Assembly (NCBI RefSeq): GCF_000585415.1
Contig: NZ_KK073876.1
Coordinates: 74,810 to 138,809 of the forward strand
Origin: Sphingomonas jaspsi DSM 18422
GTDB taxonomy: Bacteria; Pseudomonadota; Alphaproteobacteria; Sphingomonadales; Sphingomonadaceae
DNA: 64,000 nt
Reading direction: 5' to 3'
Shown: positions 1-7,969 of the stretch, piece after piece
Layout of the letters: each line of letters starts with the position of its first letter
How positions within the stretch are numbered: position 1 is the stretch's first letter
Notes under the pieces: generated by a model
What the model was told of the DNA's origin: nothing
Database searches by the model: none
What the model saw: the letters and a program-made list of their open reading frames with translations, nothing else
Program-made: the position numbers and the translations under genes

Positions 1-1
1 G

Positions 2-61
2 AACGAGCAGCGCCTTCGCCAGGCTGCGCGCGGCATCAAGAAGGTGCTGTCGCGGGGATAG
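2..61 (+). CDS. C-terminal end of an unidentified gene (partial)
   Basis: An open frame enters the window at its left edge and stops with TAG at 59-61. The visible 19-residue tail is basic and ends NEQRLRQAARG...VLSRG. It is too short to assign a family. The frame choice rests on the arginine/alanine-rich codon pattern and on the 145-bp non-coding gap before the next gene, so this is a weak call. Confidence 0.4.
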   Translation, partial: NEQRLRQAARGIKKVLSRG

Positions 62-206
62 GCCGTTAACCGCGCGGAACCGGCCTTATCGACGAAGCGT
101 TGGCGCGCAACGATGCGCGGCGCGCGGTAATTAACCGTCCGCGTTGTATGGGCGAGCCGGATCGGGCAAGCCCGGACTGACGACCAGTGGGATGGGGTGC
201 AAGATA

Positions 207-776
207 ATGAAATTGCGGACGCTTTTGACTGTGGCCGGCCTGTCGGTCCTGGCAGCCTGCTCGACGCCGACGCGTCCGCCGGTGGTGGCCCAGCCGACCT
301 TTACGCCGCCCGCGACCAATTACCGCTGGACCAACGGCTATTCGGCCAAGGGCTTCGAAGCGATGCACGCGGCGTTCGGCAAGGTCACGCTGGCGCCCGG
401 TGAAAACCATTGGGTCGCCGCGATTCCGGCGGACGGCGACGTCGCCATCACGATCGACATCGCCAACCAGATCGCCTTCGTGTTCAAGGGCGAACAGTTG
501 GTGGGCGTGACCAATGTTTCCACCGGCAAGAAGGGCCACCCGACCCCGCTCGGTTTCTGGACGATCAACTGGAAGCGGCCGATGTATCGCAGCAAGAAGT
601 ATGACAATGCGCCGATGCCGTTCATGCAGAACATCGACGACAAGGGCATTGCCATCCATGCCGGCAACACGCCGGGCTATCCCGCCAGCCACGGCTGCAT
701 CCGGATGCCGATGGCATTCGCCAAGCAGCTCTACGGGCTGACCAAGGCGGGCAACAAGGTCATTATCGAGGGCTGA
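207..776 (+). CDS. L,D-transpeptidase (YkuD family) lipoprotein
   Basis: Predicted 189-residue envelope enzyme that cross-links or modifies peptidoglycan. I chose ATG 207 because it gives a proper lipoprotein signal: MKLR, a hydrophobic stretch, then a lipobox-like LAAC near residue 17. A longer frame from 144 would put 21 hydrophilic residues in front of it. The YkuD catalytic signature is complete, with His151 in AIHAG and Cys164 in SHGCIRMP. In this family the cysteine attacks the meso-diaminopimelate donor stem. No L,D-transpeptidase partner genes are next to it. Its exact cross-link specificity cannot be read from sequence. Confidence 0.93.
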   Translation: MKLRTLLTVAGLSVLAACSTPTRPPVVAQPTFTPPATNYRWTNGYSAKGFEAMHAAFGKVTLAPGENHWVAAIPADGDVAITIDIANQIAFVFKGEQLVGVTNVSTGKKGHPTPLGFWTINWKRPMYRSKKYDNAPMPFMQNIDDKGIAIHAGNTPGYPASHGCIRMPMAFAKQLYGLTKAGNKVIIEG

Positions 777-808
777 CGCGGGCCGCCCGGCTCTGCTAGT
801 CATGGGCC

Positions 809-1384
809 GTGCAACAGGATATTTCATCCGACGATAGTGCGCGCAGGGGCCGCATCGTCGGCCTGTGCGGCTGGGCCATCGTCGCGCTCAGCGCCGGCTC
901 GGCCTTGCTTCCGCTACTTGGCCACGCCGATGCCAAGCCGGTGATCGGCACGATGCTGGTCGTCGCCGGCATCTTCGAAGCGATTTCGGCATGGCAGCGG
1001 CATGACGCCCGCATCCTCGCGCTGCTTGCCGCTCTGCTGACGATTGCCGCCGGACTGTTGTTCGCCACGCAGGCTGCGGGCCACTTGCTGCCCGCGCTCT
1101 ACATCGTCGCGGGATGGCTGGCCGGACGCGCGCTGCTGTTTTTTGCCACAGCGGGTGCGGAGCATGGCAGCGTGCGGCGCTGGACCATCGTTTCGGCGGT
1201 CACCGACGCCGCATTGGCGGTACTGCTGATCATCGGCATTTCGATCGCGACCCTGGTCGTCGCGCTGTTCGGCGAAACCTCGCCGATGATCGCCAGCTTT
1301 GCCTGGGTGCTGGCAGCAAGTTTCGTGACGACCGGATTGATGCTGGTCGAAACCGCCAACTGCGCCCGGCGCGAAGAGGTCTAA
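809..1384 (+). CDS. HdeD/DUF308-like integral membrane protein
   Basis: 191-residue protein starting at GTG 809. After a short charged N-terminus it is almost entirely hydrophobic, with about six predicted helices arranged as repeated pairs (GLCGWAIVALSAGSALLPLL, then VIGTMLVVAGIFEAISAW). This pattern, with a 'G-x-F-E-x-x-x-A' segment, is typical of the HdeD/DUF308 group. That group is linked to acid stress in enterobacteria but has no known biochemical role elsewhere. It lies 1 bp upstream of a second membrane-protein gene, so the two are probably co-transcribed. Family assignment is by resemblance only. Confidence 0.7.
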   Translation: MQQDISSDDSARRGRIVGLCGWAIVALSAGSALLPLLGHADAKPVIGTMLVVAGIFEAISAWQRHDARILALLAALLTIAAGLLFATQAAGHLLPALYIVAGWLAGRALLFFATAGAEHGSVRRWTIVSAVTDAALAVLLIIGISIATLVVALFGETSPMIASFAWVLAASFVTTGLMLVETANCARREEV

Positions 1385-1385
1385 G

Positions 1386-1862
1386 ATGCAATCGCCGCTC
1401 CACACCCCCGACCTCACCCAGTTGGCGCAGATCATCCAACTGGCGGTCGCGCCGGTGTTCCTGTTCGCGGGGCTCGGCGCATTCCTCAACGTGTGCGCCG
1501 GACGGCTGGCGCGTATCGTCGACCGCGCCCGCGCGCTTGAACCGCGCATCTTCGCGTCGCGCGGCGAAGAACATGACCGGCTGGTTTCCGAAGTCCGGAT
1601 GCTCGACCGCCGCATCAAGGTGGTCAACCAGGCGATCTTCTGCACCGTTCTGGCCGCGCTGCTGGTTTCGGCCGTGGTGATCCTGTTGTTCACCGCCTTC
1701 CTGACCGGCTACCGCTTCGGCACCGCCATCGCGCTGCTCTTCATCGCGGCGATGCTTTTTACCGGACTCAGCTTTGCCATCTTCCTTCAGGAAACGCGGC
1801 TTGGCACCCGGTCGGTCAGGGTCCGCAACTACATCCTCGAGCACCAGGCCGACGCGGACTAG
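1386..1862 (+). CDS. DUF2721 family membrane protein
   Basis: 158-residue protein starting immediately after the preceding stop. It has an N-terminal helix (QLAVAPVFLFAGLGAFLNVC), a charged cytoplasmic segment rich in arginine and glutamate (RLARIVDRARALEPR), and two C-terminal helices. The motif order 'APVFLxxGxGxxLxVxxxRLxRIVDRxR' is the signature of DUF2721. The family's function is unknown. Spacing to the upstream membrane gene suggests an operon. Confidence 0.8.
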   Translation: MQSPLHTPDLTQLAQIIQLAVAPVFLFAGLGAFLNVCAGRLARIVDRARALEPRIFASRGEEHDRLVSEVRMLDRRIKVVNQAIFCTVLAALLVSAVVILLFTAFLTGYRFGTAIALLFIAAMLFTGLSFAIFLQETRLGTRSVRVRNYILEHQADAD

Positions 1863-1918
1863 CGCGGCGACAGGTTCAGGACGTATGGTCGGGGCCTGAT
1901 CGTAGGGGGAATCGTCAA

Positions 1919-2650
1919 ATGTACCTGTCCGCAGCCGCCGCCGCGCTGATGCTTGCCGCGCCGACCAACAGCCCATCGCGCACCGAAGAGACCAAGTCCG
2001 TCAGCGTTGACATGCCTGCCAACAAGAAGTCGGCTGATTTCGCCGAATTCATGAAGATGTTCGACAAGCTGTTCCCGCCCCAGCCCGATCCCGATCCGGC
2101 GCGGCTGGCCGTCGCCCGCCAGACGGCCAGCGGCCTGTTTCCGCAGGGCGTCTACGGGCGAATGATGACGACGTTGATCGACACGATGACCACGCGCTTC
2201 CTCGACATGTCGGAAGCCGATTTCAACGCGAAGGACAGCAAGGGCAAACCGGCCAGCACGCAAACGATGCGGGAGGCGATCGCCAAGGACGATCCGCATT
2301 TCGAAGAGCGCATGGCGATTATCCGCCGGGTGCTGGGCGAGGAAATGGGCAAGGTCTCGGCGATCCTTGAGCCGCGCATGCGCGACGGGCTTGCCCGATC
2401 GATGGCGCGGCGCTTCGACGCCAAGCAATTGGCCGACCTCAACGCTTTCCTCGCCACCGACAGCGGCAAGGCGTTCGGCGAACAGAATATGGCGATGTGG
2501 GTCGATCCCGACATCATCCGCGGCATATTCGGGTCGATGCCCGAATTGATCGCGATCATGCCGGGCGTGATGCAGCGGATCGAAAAGGAGACCGCGCATT
2601 TGCCCAAGCCAAAGAAGGGCAAGCCTGCGCCGGCGAAAAAGGCGAGCTAA
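1919..2650 (+). CDS. DUF2059-like exported protein
   Basis: 243 residues. ATG 1919 follows a purine-rich GTAGGGGGA ribosome-binding site. The N-terminus has a short alanine/leucine stretch (LSAAAAALMLAAP) that could be a signal peptide or anchor, then a charged helical body. The C-terminal half (about 130-200) contains 'ARRFDAKQLADLNAFLATDSGKAF', the conserved helix pair of DUF2059 proteins, which are usually periplasmic and uncharacterised. A lysine/proline-rich tail (PKPKKGKPAPAKKAS) ends it. The stop overlaps by 4 bp the end of the convergent small gene. Confidence 0.7.
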   Translation: MYLSAAAAALMLAAPTNSPSRTEETKSVSVDMPANKKSADFAEFMKMFDKLFPPQPDPDPARLAVARQTASGLFPQGVYGRMMTTLIDTMTTRFLDMSEADFNAKDSKGKPASTQTMREAIAKDDPHFEERMAIIRRVLGEEMGKVSAILEPRMRDGLARSMARRFDAKQLADLNAFLATDSGKAFGEQNMAMWVDPDIIRGIFGSMPELIAIMPGVMQRIEKETAHLPKPKKGKPAPAKKAS

Positions 2651-2904
2651 TTCTTCGGGCGCAGCAACGCCGACAGCAACCAGAGGATGACGACGTTGGC
2701 GGCAGGAGCGGCAAGCGCAACGGCCAACCCCTCGCCCCATTGGTTCCAGGGTAGCCCGAGCGGAATCAGGAACACCGCCGACAGCGGATCCCTTTCCTGT
2801 CCGAACAAGCCGTAGGTCCCGATCAGCCAAAGGCCGAGCGCCAGGATGTAGAGCAAGCCGACGATCAGTGCGGCCCATCCGAGCAGCTTGGATAGCGTGT
2901 TCAT
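2647..2904 (-). CDS. Small two-helix membrane protein
   Basis: 85 residues with ATG at 2904. Two hydrophobic segments (about residues 8-30 and 58-80) flank a short loop with GQERDPLSAVF. The 3' end overlaps the convergent upstream gene by four bases. I recognise no family. The start is followed directly by hydrophobic sequence with one lysine, consistent with an inner-membrane topology. Confidence 0.65.
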   Translation of the reverse strand: MNTLSKLLGWAALIVGLLYILALGLWLIGTYGLFGQERDPLSAVFLIPLGLPWNQWGEGLAVALAAPAANVVILWLLSALLRPKN

Positions 2905-3038
2905 CGGCCGGCTCCCTCTCTGTGTCGTTCGAGCCCATGAGTATCACACCGTTGCCCGGCCTCGACAAGCGATGGCGGCACGCCTATCGGGCGCTCGTGC
3001 ATTCGTATGCATGACCTTGTCCGGAGAGCTACAGCATC

Positions 3039-4016
3039 ATGGTTCGCGCCAGTTCGACCCTCGACCGCGTCCTCGTCCTCGAAATGGTCCGCGTGACCGA
3101 AGCCGCGGCCATCGCCGCCGCCAGCCTGATCGGCCGGGGTGACGAGAAGGCCGCCGATGCCGCCGCCGTAGAGGCGATGCGTGCCGCGCTCAATCGACTG
3201 CCGATGGACGGGACGGTGGTGATCGGCGAAGGCGAACGCGACGAAGCGCCGATGCTGTACATCGGTGAAAAGGTCGGCAGCGCGCAGGGCGATGGGCCCG
3301 GCATCGACATCGCGCTCGATCCGCTGGAAGGCACGACCATCACCGCCAAGGGCGGACCCAACGCGCTGGCCGTGCTCGCCATCGCCGAAAAGGGCGGCCT
3401 GCTGAATGCGCCTGACGTCTACATGGACAAGATCGCGATCGGCGGCGGCTACCCCGAAGGCACGATCGACCTCGCCAAATCGCCGACCGACAACATCAAG
3501 TCACTGGCCGCGGCAAAAGGCGTCGAGCCCAACCAGATCATCGCCTGCGTTCTCGACCGCCCGCGCCACGGCGCGATCATCGAGGAGCTGCGCGCCCTGG
3601 GATGCGGCATCAAGCTGATCCCGGACGGCGATGTCGCCGGCGTAATCGCAACCGCCGATCCCGACACCGGCGTCGACATCTATCTCGGCCAGGGCGGTGC
3701 GCCGGAAGGCGTCCTCGCCGCGGCCGCGCTGCGCTGCGTCGGCGGGCAGATCCAGGGACGCCTCGTCTTCCGCAACCAGGACGAGCGCGACCGCGCCAGG
3801 CGCTGGGGCATCGAAGACCTCGACCGCATCTACAAGATCGACGAAATGGCCAAGGGCGACTGCATCTTCGCCGCGACCGGAGTCACCGACGGGTCGCTGC
3901 TGAAGGGCGTCAAGCATCGCAAGGGCGGTTGCATCGAAACCGAAAGCATCGTCATGCGCGCGTCCAGCGGCACCGTCCGCCGGGTCAGCGCGGAGCACGG
4001 CAAGGGGCTCGTCTGA
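3039..4016 (+). CDS. glpX: Class II fructose-1,6-bisphosphatase
   Basis: 325 residues, the usual length for GlpX. The enzyme hydrolyses fructose 1,6-bisphosphate to fructose 6-phosphate in gluconeogenesis. The lithium-sensitive phosphatase metal motifs are intact: GEGERDEAP at 63-71 and DIALDPLEGTT at 90-100. ATG 3039 follows a GGAGAG ribosome-binding site. It stands alone between a small convergent membrane gene and the PH-domain pair. In many bacteria with class II enzymes this is the main gluconeogenic FBPase; whether that holds here depends on the absence of fbp elsewhere. Confidence 0.95.
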   Translation: MVRASSTLDRVLVLEMVRVTEAAAIAAASLIGRGDEKAADAAAVEAMRAALNRLPMDGTVVIGEGERDEAPMLYIGEKVGSAQGDGPGIDIALDPLEGTTITAKGGPNALAVLAIAEKGGLLNAPDVYMDKIAIGGGYPEGTIDLAKSPTDNIKSLAAAKGVEPNQIIACVLDRPRHGAIIEELRALGCGIKLIPDGDVAGVIATADPDTGVDIYLGQGGAPEGVLAAAALRCVGGQIQGRLVFRNQDERDRARRWGIEDLDRIYKIDEMAKGDCIFAATGVTDGSLLKGVKHRKGGCIETESIVMRASSGTVRRVSAEHGKGLV

Positions 4017-4056
4017 TCGACCTTGCGGTCGCTTCTCGTGGCTGTATTGTGTTGGC

Positions 4057-4539
4057 ATGACAGTTGCCGTGCCTAGCGACCTTCGCCCCGTCGAGGTGGC
4101 GTACAAGACGAGCCTGCGGGTCCGCGCTCTCCTTTTCTGGCTACCTCTGCTTATTGGCAGCTTCATTACAGATCGCCTGCTGTTGGCCGAGACCGGCTGG
4201 GGCGGACTTGCGCCTTCGCTGGTCGTGCTGTTCGCCTTCGCCGGCGCCGTCTATGCCCCGGGTCGCGTCTATCGCCGGTTGGGCTATGCGCTTGACGACC
4301 GACTGCTCCGTGTCGTTCGCGGCTGGATGTTCCACACCGACACCGTCGTGCCATTCGTCAAAGTGCAGCACATCGACGTAACGCGCGGGCCGATCGACAA
4401 ATTGTTCGACCTCGCCAGCCTGGTCGTCCACACCGCAGGGACACATAATAGCGTCGTTACCCTGCCCGGCCTGTCGCCGGAGACGGCGACGTCGATCCGC
4501 GACGCCATTCGCGCCGAAATCCGCGCCGACGCCGAATGA
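4057..4539 (+). CDS. Bacterial PH-domain membrane protein, YdbS-like
   Basis: 160 residues. Two adjacent hydrophobic segments near 28-70 (LLFWLPLLIGSFI and LAPSLVVLFAFAGAVY) are followed by a bPH2 (DUF304) domain with 'YALDDRLLRVVRGWMFHTDTVVPFVKVQHIDV' features at about 75-125. The stop overlaps the ATG of the next gene (4536-4539). YdbS and YdbT-type proteins are nearly always encoded as such a pair. Their function in the envelope is not established. Confidence 0.85.
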   Translation: MTVAVPSDLRPVEVAYKTSLRVRALLFWLPLLIGSFITDRLLLAETGWGGLAPSLVVLFAFAGAVYAPGRVYRRLGYALDDRLLRVVRGWMFHTDTVVPFVKVQHIDVTRGPIDKLFDLASLVVHTAGTHNSVVTLPGLSPETATSIRDAIRAEIRADAE

Positions 4540-6011
4540 TCGACGCCGCGGCGACTCCAGCCACGCTGCCGCCTGGGGAACGCCTGCACCCTTTGTTCCT
4601 GCTCACCGGCCTGGGAAAAAGTATTCGCGGCGCTTGGGGGCTGTTTGCGGGCGGCGCCGTCTTGGTGACCAGGAACCAGTGGTGGCTTGCGGCCGTGTTG
4701 CTCGGCGGGTTCATGCTGCTGTCGGTGGGGTCGCTCGTCCTGAAGTGGCTCAAGCTCGAATTTCGGGTCGGACGCGATGAGATCCGCATCGACACGGGGC
4801 TCCTCAATCGCACCAGTCGCGTGATCCCGTTCGACCGAGTCACCGACATCGATATCGAGCAGGGGCCCGCCCACCGGTTGTTCGGCCTGGCGAAGGTTCG
4901 CTTCGAAACCGGTGCTTCGGCGGCCGCAAAATCCGACGACGGGGTGTTGGAAGCAGTCTCCTTCCATCGCGCAGAGGCGATCCGCGAACATGTTCGCGCC
5001 CGTCGGGGCGGAGCATCAATCGAACAAGCGGACGTGGACGCTGCGCGGCCACCTTTATTTGTGATGGACAAGCGCCGTGTCGCGCTTGCCGGGCTGTTCA
5101 ATTTTTCGCTGGCCATTTTTGCGGGCCTGTTCGGGGCCACGCAGACGCTCGGCAATGTCGTCGGCTTCGATCCGTTCAAACGCAGTTTTTGGAACCGGGC
5201 GTTAAGTGAGGCGGGCCCGTTGAACGAACTCGTGCTCGCTCATCAGTTCATCAGCTTTGCCGCCGGGATCCTGACGCTGACGACGATCGGCATCGTAACG
5301 GGGCTAATTCGCAGCACCTTGAGCGACCACGGCTTCCGGCTTGATCGGACCGACACCGGCCTGCGCCGGCGCCGCGGGCTTTTGACGCTCACCGACGTGT
5401 CCCTTCCGTAAAGGCGCGTTCAGGCGGCGATTCTAGCCAATGGCCCCTTTCGCGCGCGCTTCGGCTGGTGGACGCTGAAGCTGCAGAGCCTCGCGCAGGA
5501 CGGGGGTCAGGGCGACCATGTCGTGGCCCCGCTCGCAACGATCGACGAAGTGGCATCCATCAACGCCTCCATCGGGCTGCCGATCGGGCCCGACGAAACT
5601 TCATGGCGGCGGGTCGCAAGAGCTTATGTTTGGGCTGTGGCGCCCATCGCGGTTCCCGCAGCAATAGGGGCGCTGGTAGGCGTGACGATCGGCGGGCCGA
5701 TGGCGCTTCTCTTGGTCCCGGCGGGACTTGCCGCGCTTGTCCTGCGCTATGCCGAATGGCGACACACTCGCTTTGCACTCGACGGATCGACTTTGTTTAT
5801 CGAACGCGGTTGGTGGCGGCATCGCCGCCTTGTCCTGCCCGTGCGCCGCATCCAGAGCATCGACATCGCCGAGAATTTCTGGACGCGCAGGCTGGGCTAT
5901 TGCGCCCTTCAACTGGGTATTGCGGGCGGTAACGGCCTTTCCGTCCACGCGATTCCTGCGTTGACCCGCGTTGACGCAGAGGCGCTCAGGGGCCAACTGC
6001 TGACCGCATGA
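4536..6011 (+). pseudogene. YdbT-like triple PH-domain membrane protein interrupted by an in-frame stop
   Basis: The reading frame from ATG 4536 codes for two membrane-helix pairs and bPH2 domains up to residue 291. It then meets TAA at 5409-5411 and continues in the SAME frame with fully family-like sequence to 6011. The junction reads ...TLTDVSLP-stop-RRVQAAILANGPF..., exactly where YdbT proteins have a conserved 'LPxRRVQ' segment. Joined, the product would be 491 residues with three PH domains, the normal YdbT size. The downstream part can be read from GTG 5523 (162 residues). One substitution (for example AAA, CAA or GAA to TAA) explains it. It overlaps recJ by 4 bp, so the gene was recently intact. 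A sequencing error is the main alternative. Confidence 0.85.
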
Positions 6012-7762
6012 GCGGGGAATTTGTGTGTGGAATCGAACGTAGCGTCACCGGCCAGCCGTGGCGCTGGCGGCGCGCCGGCGGCGATGAGCTGGGACTTGAC
6101 CTTACCGACCAGCTTCTGCTCGCCCGCGGGGTCGATGCCGCCGACCTGGCGCGCCATCGCAGCCCGACGATCCGCGATTTCCTGCCCGACCCGTCCCACT
6201 TCGCCGACATGGACAAGGGCGCCCAGCGCATCGCCGACGCGATCGATCGCGGCGAGACGATCGCCATCTTCGGCGACTATGACGTCGACGGCGCGACCTC
6301 GGCCGCGCTGCTAACCCTGCTGCTGCGGCGCCTCGGGGTCGAGCCGATGGTCTATATCCCCGACCGATTGATGGAAGGATACGGCCCGTCAGGTGCCGCG
6401 CTGGTCGAATTGAAACGACGCGGCGCGGACCTGGCCATCACCGTCGATTGCGGCGCACAGGCGTTCGACGCGCTCGACGAGGCGGCAGCGGCCGGACTGG
6501 ACGTTATCGTCTGCGATCATCACCAATGCGCGACCCGGCTGCCTGTTGCGCATGCCCTCATCAACCCCAACCGCCTTGACGAAAGCGAGACCGGCGCTGC
6601 CCACGGCCATGTGGCAGCGGTCGGCATGGCATTTTTGCTAGGCGTGGCGCTCCTCCGTGAGCTTCGCGGCCGCGGGGCCTTCGTCGACAGGCCGGAACCC
6701 AGGATCATCGACCTGCTCGACATCGTCGCCTTGGGCACGGTCGCCGACGTGGCGCGCCTGCGGACGCTGAACCGCGCCTTCGTCACACAGGGCCTGAAGG
6801 TCATGTCGGAGGGCCGCAACGTCGGCCTCGTCGCGCTGGCGGAGGCGGCGCGGCTGGTCAAGGCGCCGAGCTCGCGCGACCTCGGCTTTGCGCTCGGCCC
6901 ACGAATCAACGCCGGCGGGCGGGTCGGCAAGTCCGATCTCGGCGTCCGACTGCTGACCGCCACCGATCCCGCCGAAGCGCGCGAGATCGCGGCCGAACTC
7001 GACCGGCTGAACGAGGAACGGCGAGCGATCGAAATGATCGTGACCGAGCAGGCGAGCGAGGCTGCCGAACGGCAGGCCGACGACCCGCTGATCCTGGTCA
7101 GCGGCAAGGGCTGGCATCCCGGCGTCATCGGTATCGTCGCCAGCCGCATCAAGGAGCGCTACGGTCGTCCAGCCATTGTGGTCGCCGAAGACGACGACGG
7201 CACCGGCAAAGGCTCGGGTCGTTCGATCAGTGGGGTCGACCTCGGCGCCGCGGTATTGGCGGCCAAGGACAGCGGCCTGCTGCTGGCGGGCGGCGGCCAC
7301 GCCATGGCGGCCGGCCTGACGGTCGCGCCGGGCGGCATCGATGCGCTGCGCGCCTTCCTTCACGACCGCATGGTCGGCGATGTCGAGACGGCGCGCGGCA
7401 ACCGCTCGCTGCTCCTCGACGCCTTGCTCTCTCCTGGCGGCGTGAGCGGCGAACTGTGCGACGCCCTTGAGGCAGCAGGCCCCTATGGCGCGGGGTGGCC
7501 GGCCCCGCGGGTTGCCGCGGGACCCGCGCGCCTGATCCGCCCCAGCATCGTTGGCAACGGCCATGTCCGTGCCATCGCCAGCGGTGCGGACGGCCGCTCG
7601 TTCAAGTTGATCGCCTTCCGCGCCGCCGACACGCCGCTCGGTCAGGCGATCCTCTCGGCCAGCCCGGATTCACGCTGGTGGCTGGCAGGCAGCATCAAGC
7701 GCGACGCGTGGAACGGCGGCAATGCCGCAGAAATGCACCTGGAAGATGCCGCACCCGCTTGA
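6008..7762 (+). CDS. recJ: Single-stranded-DNA-specific exonuclease RecJ
   Basis: 584 residues, the expected RecJ length. RecJ degrades single-stranded DNA 5' to 3' in recombination, mismatch and base-excision repair. DHH-superfamily motifs are in place: GDYDVDG at 89-95, VDCG at 146-149, DHH at 170-172 and GGGHAMAAG at about 427-435 (the DHHA1 region). The ATG overlaps the stop of the broken PH-domain gene (ATGA), so translation was probably coupled to it. That raises the question of whether the upstream stop lowers RecJ synthesis. tRNA-Glu follows 45 bp downstream. Confidence 0.97.
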   Translation: MSGEFVCGIERSVTGQPWRWRRAGGDELGLDLTDQLLLARGVDAADLARHRSPTIRDFLPDPSHFADMDKGAQRIADAIDRGETIAIFGDYDVDGATSAALLTLLLRRLGVEPMVYIPDRLMEGYGPSGAALVELKRRGADLAITVDCGAQAFDALDEAAAAGLDVIVCDHHQCATRLPVAHALINPNRLDESETGAAHGHVAAVGMAFLLGVALLRELRGRGAFVDRPEPRIIDLLDIVALGTVADVARLRTLNRAFVTQGLKVMSEGRNVGLVALAEAARLVKAPSSRDLGFALGPRINAGGRVGKSDLGVRLLTATDPAEAREIAAELDRLNEERRAIEMIVTEQASEAAERQADDPLILVSGKGWHPGVIGIVASRIKERYGRPAIVVAEDDDGTGKGSGRSISGVDLGAAVLAAKDSGLLLAGGGHAMAAGLTVAPGGIDALRAFLHDRMVGDVETARGNRSLLLDALLSPGGVSGELCDALEAAGPYGAGWPAPRVAAGPARLIRPSIVGNGHVRAIASGADGRSFKLIAFRAADTPLGQAILSASPDSRWWLAGSIKRDAWNGGNAAEMHLEDAAPA

Positions 7763-7807
7763 CGCTTCGCGTTTCATCGCCTAGTCGCGCCCCCGCACCA
7801 CGCAAGT

Positions 7808-7882
7808 GGCCCCTTCGTCTAGCGGTTAGGACGCGGCCCTTTCACGGCTGAAACACGGGTTCGATTCCCGTAGGGGTCACCA
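7808..7882 (+). tRNA. tRNA-Glu (anticodon TTC), CCA encoded
   Basis: 75 nt including an encoded CCA. The acceptor stem GGCCCCT pairs with AGGGGTC (one G-U), with A73 at 7879. The D-arm is TCTAGCGGTTAGGA. The anticodon loop CTTTCAC at 7839-7845 gives anticodon TTC at 7841-7843. The T-arm ACGGGTTCGATTCCCGT is perfect. The sequence closely matches bacterial tRNA-Glu. It lies between recJ and a convergent GGDEF/EAL gene. Confidence 0.98.
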
Positions 7883-7921
7883 TTTTTTGCGATGTGTGGG
7901 GCACATCGAAAAAATGGTGAC
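7876..7921 (+). repeat. 20-bp inverted repeat including the tRNA-Glu 3' end
   Basis: Arms 7876-7896 and 7902-7921 pair over 20 bp with a single bulged G at 7889 and a 5-nt loop (TGGGG). The left arm includes the last seven tRNA bases (GTCACCA) and a run of six T. The right arm carries the matching six A and TGGTGAC. In RNA this trailer could pair with the tRNA acceptor end, so it would compete with normal tRNA folding until processed. It lies upstream of the likely terminator. Confidence 0.85.
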
Positions 7922-7939
7922 ATTGCGTTCAATGCCATG

Positions 7940-7965
7940 AGCCGCCTTTGGGCGGCTTTTCTTTT
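7940..7965 (+). terminator. Rho-independent terminator after tRNA-Glu
   Basis: A 7-bp GC-rich stem (AGCCGCC, loop TTTG, GGCGGCT) is followed by TTTTCTTTT at 7957-7965. It is oriented for the plus strand, so it ends the tRNA-Glu transcript. There is no U-tract in the other direction, so it would not terminate the convergent gene well. Confidence 0.8.
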
Positions 7966-7969
7966 ACCG

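Noticed and set aside
7876..7921. tRNA-Glu end as an integration (att) site
   Set aside because: The repeat of the tRNA end is inverted, not direct, it is only about 20 bp away, and there is no integrase or foreign segment.
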